Position numbers and translations under genes: made by a program
Assembly (NCBI GenBank): GCA_014529385.2
Contig: CM043963.1
Span: 150,441,717 to 150,505,716 of the forward strand
Length of the DNA stretch: 64,000 nucleotides
DNA from: Adiantum capillus-veneris
Lineage: Eukaryota; Streptophyta; Polypodiopsida; Polypodiales; Pteridaceae
Direction: 5' to 3'
The notes under the pieces: generated by a model
Told to the model about the DNA's origin: nothing
Databases searched by the model: none
The model's input: the letters and a program-made list of their open reading frames with translations, nothing else
Shown here: positions 10,400-21,550 of the stretch, piece after piece
How the letters are laid out: every line of letters starts with the position of its first letter
Numbering within the stretch: position 1 is the stretch's first letter

Positions 10400-11890
10400 A
10401 GATGGTGTCACCAAAGTGTCAAATAGCAGCCCTTCGTGCGGGGCTCCTGGAAATGTGTTTGATGGCACCCCTCTCAAGCATGGCTAGAGCTGCATACGCT
10501 CGTGTGGTACGATCTCGGGCTTCTTGTACCATAGAGAAGCGGCCAGTCCTGGCTGTAAAGGTGATGCCCAAGTATACATATGACTCTACTACCTCAATCT
10601 GGCTGCCCTCAAAAGGAAAACTGATCTCCTCCGAACAATGCCTGATGTGTGGAATATCAAAACCTTGGTCTTGCCAAGGTTCATTGTCACTCCTCTCTGT
10701 GTACAAATAATTCTAGAGCCTGTATGTGGAGCTCGAGATCCTCCTGTGACTCTGCGAGTAAAATATTGTCATCAACATACAGCATAATATGTACCTAAGT
10801 GCCTAATAGGTCGGCGCTTGCTCCTCCTCTCTATCGGATGTAGGCCTCCATTCATCTATGTACAGACCAAATAGAGTAGGGAGAGTGGACACCCCTGTGT
10901 CACCCCGATGGTGCTAGTGATGCTATCTGATAGTCCTCCTGGGCATCTGCCTGCCTGACACTCTCTCATACAAAGCATATATGGCCCATATCATGTCCGG
11001 GGGTATCCCAAGAGATATGAGTCGCTATAGTAGTCTCTCTCTAGGAACTGTGTCAAAGGCTTTGCGGAAGTCCACAAAGCAACAGGAGAGGCGTCTCCCT
11101 CGGCTCCGCGACTGCTCTATCAGGCATCTGAGAGTGAAGATGTGGTCCACAGTAGAGAATGTGCGTCTAAAGCCTGCCTGTCCGGAGGCACGTAGCCCCT
11201 CGGTCTCTGCATATCTGCTCAACTCTGACTCTAAAACTGCTCCATAAATCTTGGCTATCATATGACCAATCATGATAGTCTATAGTTGGCTGGATCCATG
11301 CGGTCTCCAGCCTTATGTAAAGGCACAATAGTATGCATAGTCAGCTCTCTGGAAACCCCTCTGCCAATGCCTTGTTGAACAAGTGTGCGATCAATGGAGC
11401 CAAGTGTGTGTAGTGTATATAAATGCTCACCCTAAAGCTCGGGTGTGGTCCGCGGCTTGGCGGTGCTGTAGACTTTGAATGCCTCGTCTCACCATATCTA
11501 TGGTAAAGAGAGTGGGAGCTGTAGGTCGGGGAGCCACCGGGTGTGGAAGGGGGGGGTGAGCCGGCATCTGATAGAGTGTCTCTGCATATGCATGCCATAC
11601 TGCTGGGTCCTCTATAGGCGTGGGTGGGGTCCGCTGTCTCATATCTCTCCAAGAGATCGTTGCCTCTCGACTCTGAAGTGTATGGTACACATCCCACCAC
11701 TGTGTCTCTCCTCAAAGGCTCTCCTCTTACGTCTAGTAAGAGTACCCATCTGGCGGTGCATCTGTCTCTCAGATATCTACCCAGTAATATGATGTGCCCT
11801 AAGCCTCTGATATAGCTGTTTGCACTCATCATCATCCCATCTATTCTGGGGCATAGTCCCAGATCGTGATGTGTCGTGGAGTACATGGTC
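10400..11890 (-). pseudogene. LINE-M reverse transcriptase
   Basis: The RT domain survives in fragments. The 11025-11273 part reads ASGQAGFRRTFSTVDHIFTL and CCFVDFRKAFDTVPRERLL, the finger and first palm motifs of LINE RTs, including a catalytic aspartate in FVDF. The YVDD catalytic motif is at about 10768-10780 in the sequence LYVDDNILLAES. The 10419-10706 part holds the region after YVDD, with ESYVYLGITFTARTGRF. The upstream 11341-11886 part spans the linker from the endonuclease. Many stops and frameshifts intervene. The enzyme would copy the LINE RNA at a nicked genomic site. Confidence 0.88.
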
Positions 11891-12029
11891 GAGGGGAAAG
11901 CTCTCGAGCGCTGCTGAGTGGAAGTCCTGGAGGTGATCTAGTGGTGAGTGTGGAGAGTGGGGCGTCAGGGTCAAGCTCGTTGATCCCTGCGTACACATGG
12001 TATTTGTAAATCTCGGAAAGCTCCTCACT

Positions 12030-13020
12030 GAAGTGTATAGTGGTATGCTGCGTGGGGGACTGGGGAGGTGGTGTCGATAAACTGGTCCTGAGAGAGAGGC
12101 TGAGATATGTATGATCCGCGCCGATGGGCCGTGGTGGTATGGTAAAGGAGCGTACAATATCCATGGCTCCTGTGGAGCCTAGATGTAATCCACTGTGCTC
12201 TGGCCTTCCCTGTCCTGTCCTGTCTTGCCTCCCTTCTGGAAGCAAGTGTATCCACTTGACATCGGCCAACGGGACATCCCGTTGTAGATCAGGAGGTGGT
12301 GCGCTGATCCTAGTGCCAATAAGTGTGATCCGTATCTGGTAGAGTCACTTCCTCTGTCCTCTGATGTCCTCCCTAGTCCCACATCCTCCGCCGCTATGGT
12401 ATGGAGTAGGGTGGAATCATCAAAGTCATACATCTCGCACTGTCGGCTCTATGTGCAGGCATTGAAATCACCTACAAGTAGGATCTCTCCCAATGCCGGT
12501 AGTGTAGGAGGTCCTCCGAGAGAACCGAAAAGGGTCATTGTGACTGTGGTCCCTCCTCCTCCTCCTCCTCCTCCTCTGCCATACTCTCATCGGCATCCTC
12601 CTCTGGTGGCTCCTCCTCTGCGTAGATGCTCGTCGTATCTCTATGGTCTGCGAAATGTGACCCGCGTGGGGGGAAGTAGCACAGTGCAACATGTATGGCT
12701 CTGTCTGGGGCTAGTTGTATCCTTACCCACATGAAGCGGGCCTCTACATCTCTGCTCACTACTGTGACCCTAACCTGTAGCTCTCTCCTCACTAAAAGAG
12801 GTATACCCCCCGATCCTCGTGATGTCCCCTACCTCCCTGTGGATCGCCTGTATGTGGACTCCCAGTGGTAGCCCCGGACATGTGGTAGACCTCTCTCCTG
12901 GCTCTCATGTGTCTCTGTCAGCATCACAATGTCTCTCCCCTCCATCACCTCCTCCAGTCTGCCTGGCTGAGTCCATAGGCATCCGTCACAATTCCATACT
13001 CCGAGTGTGATCTCATGTCG
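12030..13020 (-). pseudogene. LINE-M AP-type endonuclease
   Basis: Degenerate exonuclease-endonuclease-phosphatase domain at the start of ORF2. Visible blocks are VWNCDGC at the N-terminal strand, MLTETHESQ with the metal-binding glutamate, HVALCYFPPRGS in the middle, and a GDFNA strand before MYDFDDSTLLHT. This enzyme class nicks the target strand and decides where a LINE inserts. An acidic glutamate-rich insertion (near 12545-12610) follows the CYFPP block and appears to be a repeat expansion. Frame changes and stops separate the blocks. Because both LINE-M copies sit in (TC)n arrays, this domain is the candidate source of target preference. Confidence 0.82.
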
Positions 13021-13053
13021 TGTCGCCTCCTTAGTCTCATAGGCCGCGAATCC

Positions 13054-13935
13054 CTATGCGATGGGTTTTCCATCTATGAAGATTCGCCCATCTCTATAGA
13101 AAGCCTTCTTGCCCTCTTTCCTTGCTTGCATTATTTTGGGCATACAAAGCTTTCGATGCTCCACTTGTGACTTGGTGAGATCCTCATCAATGTAAATGGG
13201 GGCTCCTCCTAATCCTCTCAATGCAATCCTCTTTTTTAGGAAGGTGATTTTGTCCATGAGGTCTTTGAATTGTAGCTTGAGCACCCTCTTTTGAGGGTCT
13301 TTCCCTACCCTCCATGCTTTGGTGAAAGGGGTGTTGGTGTACCCAAGTTTGGCACACAAAGTTTTCCCGTCACTTTCCGATGATGATCCATGCTCCTCTT
13401 TGATACCACTTACCCTTCCATTGAGCATACGGGCTTCTCTCATCTTCTTCTCCTCAAGGGTGGCATGCATCCATTGTGTCTCTTCATGCCGCTTCTCTTC
13501 CTTTACTTACTCTGTGATTTTTTTACGCATGACATCTACCCATCCTTCCTTGGTGGCCTCCATCTTGACCTCCATGGCTTTGGTGAGCTCCTTGGTGATT
13601 TCCTCCTTGATGGCTTCCTTATCGGCCTCATGTATCTCCCCTTCTTCCTTGAGGTCTTTTGATGCCGCCACCGCCACTTCTCTCTTCAAGACGTTGACCT
13701 CCTCTTTGAGTCCAGTGATTTGCTCCTCTAGTTGCTTCCGCTCTTCCTCCATTTGTTTTATTTTCTCCACCATCTTGCGTACCTCGGCATTCAATGCCTT
13801 GTCGGCCTCCTTCTTGGCTTGTGTGACCGCCCTTGCAATCATCTCTTCCACTTCTCTCTTATCGAGAGGCGCCATGTCCGGTTTTTCCGTGTTGGCTTCT
13901 GGCAATTGTGTCCCGGTTGTCCCAAAATGTCCCAA
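13054..13935 (-). pseudogene. LINE-M ORF1 with single stop
   Basis: ORF1 starts MGHFGTTGTQLPE and runs in one frame for about 294 codons, interrupted by a single TAA at about 13507-13509. The N-terminal half (MAPLDKREVEEMIARAVTQ onward) is a long charged heptad-like helix, predicted to form a coiled coil. The C-terminal half holds VLKLQFKDLMDKITFLKKR and IYIDEDLTKSQVEHRKL, which resembles the RRM plus C-terminal domain of LINE ORF1 RNA chaperones. The product would coat LINE RNA. It lacks the DUF4283 and zinc-knuckle layout of LINE-P, so the two LINE families are distant. Confidence 0.85.
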
Positions 13936-14369
13936 AATCCTGCGTGTTGCTCTGTTGCAAATTGTCCTGCAAGGCTGCAGCTGGGTGTGTTGTTGCTCCG
14001 GGTAGGCACTTCAGTTGCTGCTGGTTGCTGAAGCTGCTCGATGGACGTACATGGGTCTGCTAATGTCGTCGCTGAAGTTGCTGAAGCTGCCTGTTGCCAG
14101 AGCTGCCTTCAAATACCTGTTGTAGTGCCGCGTCGAATTATCCCTACTCAAAGCCCTGCTAAGCAAGTGGCCAAGGCAAGTGCAGCAGGTCGCGCGTTCG
14201 CACAAGCTGCGCCGCAGCAGGTCGCATAGCTGGGCAACTCGCGTGCAGGCAACAGGTCACGCAGATGGGCAACGCGCAGCTACTGGTGTGGGCAGCAGCA
14301 GCAGGTGAGCACGCTACAAAGCAGCAGCCACAGCAGGTGAGCACGCTACAGAGCAGCAGCCATAGCTTG

Positions 14370-14371
<2 letters not shown>
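13936..14371 (-). other. LINE-M 5' leader
   Basis: Non-coding leader upstream of ORF1, rich in CAGC/GCTG runs and containing a duplicated 34-bp segment (gcagcagccacagcaggtgagcacg-like copies near 14300-14365). It ends against the (GA)26 array. Confidence 0.7.
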
Positions 14372-14425
<54 letters not shown>

Positions 14426-14882
14426 ACAAAACGCCAGAGATGGGGAAAGGGGGCGATCAGCCCCCCACTGACTACCAGAGCAAGAGACCCTCAATTCATC
14501 CGATGTGTGAGTCTATGACTGAAAAGTGGGTACCCCCCCTGGCCCCATATATAGGTGCCCAATGGGGAGGTCGAACAATGCAAAATATGTTCCCATGACC
14601 CAGCATAATGAAAAAGAAATATGCAGGGCGCCCAGTACAACGTGGACGGCCGGCCCAAAAGATGGGCCGCCTAACAATGCAGCCTATATGCATATGCAAG
14701 CATGGGTGGCCAACCTGGAGGCACACTTGCCGTACATGCATGCCCTAGACCTGTGAAGCAGCGGGCCAGACAATGGAGCCTATATGCATATGCAAGCATG
14801 GGTGGCCAGCCCAGAGGCACACTAGCCGTACATGTATGCCCTAGACCTGTGTGTGAAGCAGCAGAGTGGTGTAAATCTAACA
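14372..14882 (-). repeat. 3' LTR of X1
   Basis: On the minus strand it starts TGTTAGATTTACACC after a GTGCTGAGAGGGGG polypurine tract. It contains a 96-bp tandem duplication (14677-14868) that the 5' LTR lacks, and a (GA)26 run at 14372-14424. The part beyond (GA)n that should end the LTR is missing, replaced by LINE-M copy 1. Confidence 0.82.
14677..14868. repeat. 96-bp tandem duplication in LTR
   Basis: Two copies starting agcctatatgcatatgc at 14681 and 14777, each ending near cctagacctgtg. The other X LTRs in the window carry one copy. Confidence 0.88.
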
Positions 14883-14897
14883 CCCCCTCTCAGCACA
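14883..14897 (-). other. Polypurine tract of X1
   Basis: The minus strand reads GTGCTGAGAGGGGG immediately before TGTTAGA. The same junction is present in X2 at about 27705-27720. Confidence 0.8.
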
Positions 14898-16213
14898 CCT
14901 GATGCTGAATAAATTGCATGAAGCCGAAGGTGTGAGGCAAATAATGAAGATGTCTGCTGCGATGTCCACTTAAGGGCAATACTCCGGCGAGCTCCGCGAG
15001 TGTAGCAACAGTCTGGGGTGTCACGAACCTCCGAGAAATCTCCATGGTAAAGTGCCGTCACGAGCAGTGTAGAAAACTGTTGTACTCCGCCGATACGGGG
15101 TGAAGATACTCCGTGAAGGTCCCGAACTGAGTGTGAAAACAACTTGACGTAAAAAAACTCCAATAGACCTGCAAGTGTCTTGCCCAATAGGATCTGTGGT
15201 ATCTGTAGTCAAACGTTTGGAGAAAATGGGGAAGCCCAGGAATCGTCATGAGAATGACCGGAAGCCTATCAATGCATGAACCTGCAAACCAAGGTGGCCA
15301 GGTGGCTAAGCTGTGTAAAACTCCAGGAAGGCCAGATGTAGCAATCCATAATGTCCTCCGAAACATGTAGATGCTCCTATGTAAGCAAGTGATCTGACGT
15401 GTCCATAGCAAATCACAAGTCACCACCCCCTCTAGAGTGCGCAACCACCGAATGATGGCTGGAATGAATGGATCTCCCAAGGATCGTACGCCCGTAGATG
15501 ATCAAGCCGATGTCGAAGATACCGTGTACTGCAGCAGTCACTGAGAGACCGCACGGACCACCATCGAATGGTGTCTTGGAAGGAGGTAACTTCATCCTCT
15601 ATGAAAAATCCAAGCCAAGAGGCTGTTGTCCACCCAAAAACGCAACTGCGAGGTGATGAAAACGCTGCTGTCCAGCGATTTTCAGCGTGCTCGTATGCTC
15701 CCGACAAGGTCCGGAGTGGTGCAGAGGGTGTAGGAAGGGCGGGGAATCAATGTAGCAGCCCAAAGTGGGCTGAAAACAGAGAAAACGCAGCAGGTGTTTA
15801 TGGCTGAACTGTAGTAGAATCAGAGGAATCTCGCCGGGCAAGGCACCGGATGCCGAGCCGTGTACGAGGCAAGATTGAGTGGGCCAAGGCTGATGCTGCC
15901 CCCCTCTGCTGAAAATGCTGCCATGCTGTCCAAAAACGCAGATCTGGCTAAAAATGCAGGTAGAGAAGAGGGTTTTCCGGCGACTGAATGGTCCCAGAAG
16001 TGTAGCGCTAGCAGCCAGAAGGTAATCGCCAGGTATGGGAGCAAAAAAAAATGCAGGTGGAGGTGGGGTCCTCCACGACAGAAAACTCCATAATCCATCG
16101 CCTGCCTGGCTTTTGCAAAACGTTGGCAGATCTGCAGAAAAAAAGTTGGCTGATCTGATCTTCTTGGGAGGAGAACCTCTGCAAGTGAAGCGCCAGAACA
16201 TGAAGAGCCTGAA
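14898..16213 (-). other. X1 internal region, no coding
   Basis: Homologous to parts of 26070-27700 in X2 but shorter. Both frames sets are full of stops and I recognise no protein. It was presumably mobilised by proteins from another element. Confidence 0.7.
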
Positions 16214-16225
16214 GCTCTAATACCA
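16214..16225 (-). other. Primer-binding site of X1
   Basis: The minus strand reads TGGTATTAGAGC, one mismatch from the initiator-Met PBS, directly next to the LTR start TGTGAAAG at 16226 on the plus strand. Confidence 0.85.
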
Positions 16226-16244
16226 TGTGAAAGTGCTCGTGTGC

Positions 16245-16292
<48 letters not shown>
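16226..16292 (-). repeat. 5' LTR of X1, first part
   Basis: Terminal part of the LTR, from tgtgaaagtgctcgtgtgcagaag into a (GA)n run. LINE-M copy 2 begins directly after the run. The remainder is 17895-18278. Confidence 0.85.
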
Positions 16293-16295
<3 letters not shown>

Positions 16296-17892
16296 GAAAT
16301 GAAATGATATATTAACGTCTTCAAAAGGCCAAAATGACCTATGAGACCAAGCCGTTACAACATAGTGAATCTGATACCATGTCCGGAATCAAAAAGAACT
16401 GAAACAAAATACAATGTGTAGTACAATGAAAGAAGGGGGAAAGATATGGTGGAGATCCGTCCTCATCTGCACTCTAGACGTCGAGAGAGTATGGCTCAAA
16501 TCCTTTGTTGTAGTCTCCGTCGATGTTGTGTAGCTCCTCTCCTCAATCGCGGGCATCTAGATCCCCTAGCTCCAATGCTCGGTCTATGAGAATGCCAGCA
16601 ACGGTAGTATTGAGCGCAGGCAGAGCTCTGCAATGGTGTCTGCTCCTCTGGTTGCTCCTCTGGGGGTCCGATATCTAGTGTAAAGAAATCTGTAATCTGT
16701 CTCTGGGACCATCTCTTTCCAGCTCTCATCAGTAAAGTGTCTCTGTGCTTGTGTAACTCAAGTAGATACAGTCCAAGACATCTCTGATCCTCATAGCTCA
16801 TGACCCTAGATAGAAGCCCAAAACCCTCTCTGAATAGACAATGAAAACGGCCTCGTATCTCATAGTATACTGTGCAATGACATATGTAATGTAACTCTGT
16901 CTCTAGCTCTAGATGACATAAGCGGCATATCCTGCTATCTTCTGGTATCCCTCTAAATCTGCCAGTCTCAATCTTGAGCTGATGGGAGGATGTGCGTATC
17001 TGGCCAATGGCACAACGCAAGCCATGAGAAAGATGTGTGTCCATATAGCTAGGTCAAATCACAAACCCATCCCCTTTGAGGTGGAGAAGATGCTCTCTAT
17101 AGAAAGCCATCTTCGTGCCCAACTCCTGTACCGGCTCTATCCATGTCCTCCTCGTGTCCAGCTGGATAAGATCCTGACGAATGACTTTAGTAATCTCCAC
17201 CAGTGTCAGAGACATCAAGGGTGCCTGTAGAGAGTACTAAAAAGGAGGCAGCATGTCCATGGTGAAGCCATGTGTCTGAAACCATGATGTCATTTGTGCA
17301 TACCAGCATGATGTATCCCCCTGTAGAGCTAGCTGTCTGGAGGACTCTAGGGCCAGCCTGGCATATCTGTCTCTGGTAGTATCCCATAGGTTGTGTACAA
17401 AGGAGACTGATTTGGTAAGCGCCTCGATCTCCATAGGGGGGCAGCTAACTCCGCTCGAATGATATCATGTGGTACAGACACCTTGGCTCTAATCAGCCAA
17501 GAGATCATAGATACCAAGGGCCTCTCCATATGTCTCCAACCATCCTGGCTTACAGACGGTCCCCAAACCTGCACCCCATATAGCATAGAAGATGCAACCA
17601 AAGTATCAAAGAACCATAGCTTTGTCCTAGGTTCCTGAAATTGAACCTGCGAACACATCCTCTCTAGTCCTCCCAAAGCCGCATAAGCTCTAGTCAGTCT
17701 AGTCTCTGCTGCTCTTCTCAAAGAAAATATCAGCCCAGTGAAGACTGCCCCCAGGTAAGTGTACGTATCTGTATACTCCACAATCTCCTGACCATATGTG
17801 AAAGTAGGTGCTGATTTCCTGATCCATTGTGGTGTGGTGTTAAACACCATAACCTTGGTTTTACCAAGGTTTACACACAATCCACTATCCTC

Positions 17893-17894
<2 letters not shown>
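16293..17894 (-). mobile_element. LINE-M copy 2, 5' truncated
   Basis: A 1.6-kb 3' fragment of LINE-M. Its 3' tail is ATTTC repeats (plus strand aaatgaaatgaaatg), followed in LINE sense by (TC)n. Its 5' end is cut off inside the RT thumb and joins (CT)n again. So both ends lie in the same (GA)n array of LTR X1. Such 5' truncation is typical of target-primed reverse transcription. Confidence 0.9.
16496..17880 (-). pseudogene. LINE-M copy 2 ORF2 C-terminal part
   Basis: Encodes the end of RT and the C-terminal domain. The 17347-17880 part has LCVNLGKTKVMVFNTTP and YTDTYTYLGAVFTG, the LG-containing block just after the YVDD palm, then SSMLYGVQVWGPSV in the thumb. The 16496-17044 part has SHGLRCAIGQIRTSSHQL and the cluster CRLCHLELETELHYICHC. 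Between them, 17045-17346 has shifted frames. The amino-acid pattern matches copy 1 (GMRVAIGQLRVSSHQL), with considerable divergence, so the two insertions are not recent duplicates. Confidence 0.85.
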
Positions 17895-17943
<49 letters not shown>

Positions 17944-18278
17944 ACAAACGCTAGATGTAGGGAGAGGGGGCAATCAGTCCCCCCATGACTACCAGAGCAA
18001 GAGACCTGCAATACAACCGTATGTCAAACTATGACTATGGGTACCCCCCTGGCCCCATATAGGTGCCCAAGCGGAGGTAGGGCAATGCAAGGAAAAAACC
18101 CCCACGATCCAACAAGGAAAAATAGGAATATAGAGGGTGCTGCCGGCCCAGAAGTGGACGGCCAGACAATGGACCCTATATCCATACGCAAGTATGGGTG
18201 GCCATCCCGGAGGCACACTAGCCGTACATGTATGCCCTAGACCTGTTTGTGAAGCATCAGAGCGGTGTAAATCTAACA
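17895..18278 (-). repeat. 5' LTR of X1, second part
   Basis: Continues LTR X after the LINE-M insertion: (AG)23, then the accacaaacgctagatgtag block, ending gtgtaaatctaaca at 18278. It matches 14424-14882 and, inverted, 27720-28078. Confidence 0.87.
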
Positions 18279-18299
18279 GAGGGGTCGGTCCATTATCCC

Positions 18300-18800
18300 C
18301 AAAAGCAGATTAGGGAGTGAGGGTTGTTTTGTGGCTGTGCCCGGCCATATTTGAGGTAGACGTATCTTTCTCGGCGATGCACTCCACAGTGTTGCCCACC
18401 CGATAGGCTAGCACGAGGCAGGACCCCCATATCTAGGGTTTCTCGGGGTCAGAGTTTGGAGGCTTTTGCATTTTTGCTACTAAATATGTGTGTCACGTCA
18501 CTTTTAGTGAGTTAAACATATTTGTTAGCATTTTTAGCCATTTTCCGCGATCGTGGGGTTTTCCAAGTAGGTAGGGCCCCCCCCCCCCCCCCCCTCCCCT
18601 TGTACTTTTGACTTGTTGTTCAATGCAGACATCCACTGTTTGGGCACACTTTCTCTCTCTAGCGTTTTCAGCTTGCTAGCGTTTTGCAATGTGTAAGGCC
18701 ACTTTCTCTCTCTAGCATTTTCTCTCTCCACCAAAGATCTCTCTCTCTCTTTAGCGTTTTTCTCCAGTGATCTCATTTTCTCTCTCTGGTGCTCCCTCTC
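18300..18800 (-). repeat. LTR Y, inverted fragment
   Basis: Reverse complement of the LTR at 23260-23757. It shares agggagtgagggttgttttgtggctgtg, the ttttgctactaaatatgtgtg stretch and the gtggggttttccaa/taggtagggc block. It contains a (C)15 run at about 18580 and several agcgtttt motifs. No PBS or coding part accompanies it. Confidence 0.78.
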
Positions 18801-19430
18801 CTTTGCATGTAGACTCCCAGCATGCGATGTTTATACTTGCATGTGATTGCAGTGCCCATATGGTGGGCGCTTTGCGCTAGGAGCTTGTGTACGAGGAGAT
18901 CTATCACAATAGATCGTAGATCCGTTGGCTGCCTGGTCCCGAGAGGAGGTTTGCTCGCGGTTGCAGACGAGATCATCACTCAATTCACCCTTTTCCGCTG
19001 CACCTTTGACAACAAGCAATGCCGAGCAACACAATTAATAGCAACCAATAGCTTCATTTGAAATCGGCAGCTTCAACACTTGCAACTGTCGGCAAAAGTA
19101 AATTAATAGCCTCCAATAGCACTGCATTTTAGGCATCTCGAGCTTGTCTAGTCTTCAAATTGGTGCATCCTATTTTGAGTCAGCACAACACTTGGCGGCC
19201 CATTTGGGCATCTTGGCACGCTCTCAGAATAGGCGCATTTCGGGCCACTTGCTATCAACACAGCAACACACAAGAGTCCAGATCGACTCAGTAGTAAGCC
19301 TTTTTATGACTTTTTACGATGAAGTAAATTTTTTGAAGGGAGACTTTATAAGTGCCTTTAAGGGGCCCTACACACACAAAGACAGACAATCACCCAAATT
19401 GTCATATATACTCTTCAAAGCCAAGGGAGG
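18801..19430. other. Unassigned spacer
   Basis: No protein similarity seen in either strand. It may hold the outer end of the Y LTR and flanking DNA, but I cannot mark boundaries. Confidence 0.45.
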
Positions 19431-21105
19431 TGTCACGAGGACGTGGCAATTGCTAACTTGAGTTGGTGGTTTCTTCCGATGATTTTTGGGACCCTCTTTT
19501 TTAAGTTGCAAATGGACGGACATTGTATGGCCAATGTGAAACGGCCGATGGCCGAGAGTTTCACCCGCAGTCGGGAAGGGCAGGTCACCACAAGTTGGTC
19601 TGGCCAATCGGCACTGGAATCCGAGTAGTAAAAGGGTGTCTAGGCTCAGTTCAAAGTCATTTAGGCCCCGCACAACACTTATAAGTTGGTGGGTACTAGG
19701 AAATTAACTCAAAAGAGGCAAATTGGACACATGGCGGCTCCAGATGCATCAGCCAGCAACATCAGCAAGAGGGGGAGCCCATTTCCAGAGTGGGGGCTGA
19801 TCTGACTTGAGAAGTGTGCTACAGTGTGTGTGAGTAGTGGGTGCAGGTGCTCACAGCTTTAATGTAAAGCTTGCCTTCTCCCTTGCTCTATGTAGCGCGA
19901 CGATTTGCTCTCGCGCATCTCTCCCCCCTGTGCAGGTATGGTAATGCCCCACTAGTTGGGCTTCTCAAAGACCATGTACAATTCAAGGCGTTTGCCAAGG
20001 CAAGAGCCTCTGTACTGAACCGGATTAGCTAATTGCTAATCCCCTTCAGGTATGCACAGTTCCATCGTGAAGGAATGCGAAAACGAAGAGTTTTCTCGAA
20101 TGAAAACTTGTCCGATTTACAGGGAACTGTCCAATTGTGTGCGGGAGCACCTGAGACACGCGTAGGCGTGCTCGCTCCGCTCGAAACAGTCCAAAACAGA
20201 GAATTACAGCCTGCTATGTTTTTCTGCAGGTTTAGGGTTTCACACCCAAACTGTAAGGAATTGCCAGGGAAGCCTTAGAAAGGCCTTGGGATGCGTGTAC
20301 ATGGCAGTAGGCACCTAACAGTGGCAAAACAAAAAATTACAGCATGCTGAAATTGACCTGCAACTCACTCGAAAGCTTTCATACCGCAAGGGAAGGTATC
20401 CTTGACGTGTACTTTTGACCTACAGGGATTTTTGTGCCGTTATGCTGGCGAAATTGGGTCAAAAACCTGCAATTACAGCCATGAACAGGTTTGGATAGCT
20501 TGGTGAGGGTTAGGTGGAAGCGTTCGGATCGTTTATTTTGCTAGGAAAGCCTCGGGAAAGCATTGGGTGCTTATACAAGACAATTTAGCGAGAATGCCGA
20601 TGAGGAATCTCGTCTAATTCAAGGGGCAAGTGACCCTACAGGTGCAAGAGCTCGAGGGCTATCCATAGAAGTGATCAGCACGCGAGTTGGAGCGCAAAAC
20701 AGAGAATTCAGCGAGCTGTAATTTCTCGTCAGGTTTTATAAAGTGCTCTAAAGTGCATGGAAAGTCAATGTTTACTTGGGATTTTGCTCGTGGAGACTTC
20801 TTTGGTGGTTATGTTGTCGAAATCTGGTTAAGAGTAGAGGAATTTCAGTCCAATCAAAGTGGCACAGCTTGTAGAAGTTTACAAGTTTTTCTCAAGTATA
20901 TTAAGAATAAAGAAATACCAAAAGGAGCACCAGTCTTTGGGGCCAACAGGATGTCGCTGTCTGCTTGGGAGCGTTCTAGCTACCAAGTCGTGAAATGTCT
21001 TGAAGTGTTGAATTCCAGTCAAAGGCTTATTCGTGAAGTTCCTCTGTGTCCTAAAGTAAAGTTTCAAGTGAAAGCCTACGTCTACCGCCCTACAGGCCGG
21101 TTTCA
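19431..21105 (+). repeat. 5' LTR of D
   Basis: Starts TGTCACGAGGACGTGG and ends ggccggtttCA just before the PBS, 1675 bp. The first 1.26 kb matches 21989-23259 with scattered substitutions. A conserved block at 20901-20946 is shared with LTRs of C1, C2, Z1 and Z2. Confidence 0.85.
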
Positions 21106-21122
21106 TGGTTCCGTTGTCGGGA
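21106..21122 (+). other. Primer-binding site of D
   Basis: TGGTTCCGTTGTCGGGA is close to the tRNA-Asp-type PBS (TGGCGCCGTTGCCGGGGA) used by some plant Ty3 elements, and unlike the initiator-Met PBS of C1, W, X and Y. The assignment rests on memory of the tRNA end and should be tested. Confidence 0.6.
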
Positions 21123-21203
21123 CAGAATCACTCTTTCCTCAAGAAGTGAGCCTCGGTTGGTTTTTGAGCAAAGACACAAAGCACAGGAACTTGGAACTAC
21201 ATT

Positions 21204-21260
21204 ATGGCTGACAAGACGGATGACACCAAGGAAGAGGGTTTCTCTTCACAAGACAGATAG
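21204..21260 (+). pseudogene. Possible gag start of D
   Basis: An 18-codon frame MADKTDDTKEEGFSSQDR ends in TAG. It lies about 80 bases after the PBS where gag should begin. It is too short to classify; I list it only as the likely remnant. Confidence 0.4.
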
Positions 21261-21550
21261 GAAATTCCGCATGTTCCCACATAATTTTTTTTCAACGTTC
21301 GCCCTGCCAAAACGTGGTCAAATTAGGGCTGATTTTTTGTTGCGTTTTAGGGTTTGCAAGTATGAACCAAGATGAGATAGGGAGAGGTCTCACAATAGTA
21401 GACTGGCCACTCGATATCCTGCGAGAGTGATGTGGGTATGCCAGGTGGCACGCTGCTCGTCGATTCTCTGAGGCGATTACTTGGATTCTTTGACGCATTG
21501 GTAAATCATCTTGAAATTTGAGCTTACTTGGTCGTGGGTAGTACGCTACA

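Larger units (their letters stand above)
8921..14371 (-). mobile_element. LINE-M copy 1, near full length
   Basis: A 5.45-kb non-LTR retrotransposon on the minus strand. In its own sense it has a 5' leader (14371-13936), ORF1 with coiled coil (13935-13054), an AP-type endonuclease (about 13000-12030), RT with YVDD (about 11890-10420), a C-terminal cysteine-rich domain (9957-9220) and a 3' end of TTTC repeats rather than poly(A). On the plus strand (AG)n abuts its left side and (GA)26 its right side. ORF2 is broken in many places; ORF1 has a single stop. LINE-M copy 2 (16293-17894) shares the 3' end sequence acgtcttcaaaa and the same flanking repeat. Confidence 0.9.
14372..18278 (-). mobile_element. 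Non-coding LTR retroelement X1
   Basis: A minus-strand LTR element without coding capacity. Its 3' LTR is 14372-14882 (broken at its (GA)n end by LINE-M copy 1). The polypurine tract is 14883-14897, the internal region 14898-16213, and the PBS 16214-16225. The 5' LTR is split into 16226-16292 and 17895-18278 by LINE-M copy 2. The 1.3-kb internal region has no gag or pol similarity and no long frame, so this is a LARD/TRIM-like non-autonomous element. X2 at 25740-28184 is a relative. Confidence 0.82.

Noticed and set aside
10255-10710. A 151-codon plus-strand frame
   Set aside because: It is antisense to the RT region of LINE-M copy 1, whose minus-strand reading has recognisable motifs.
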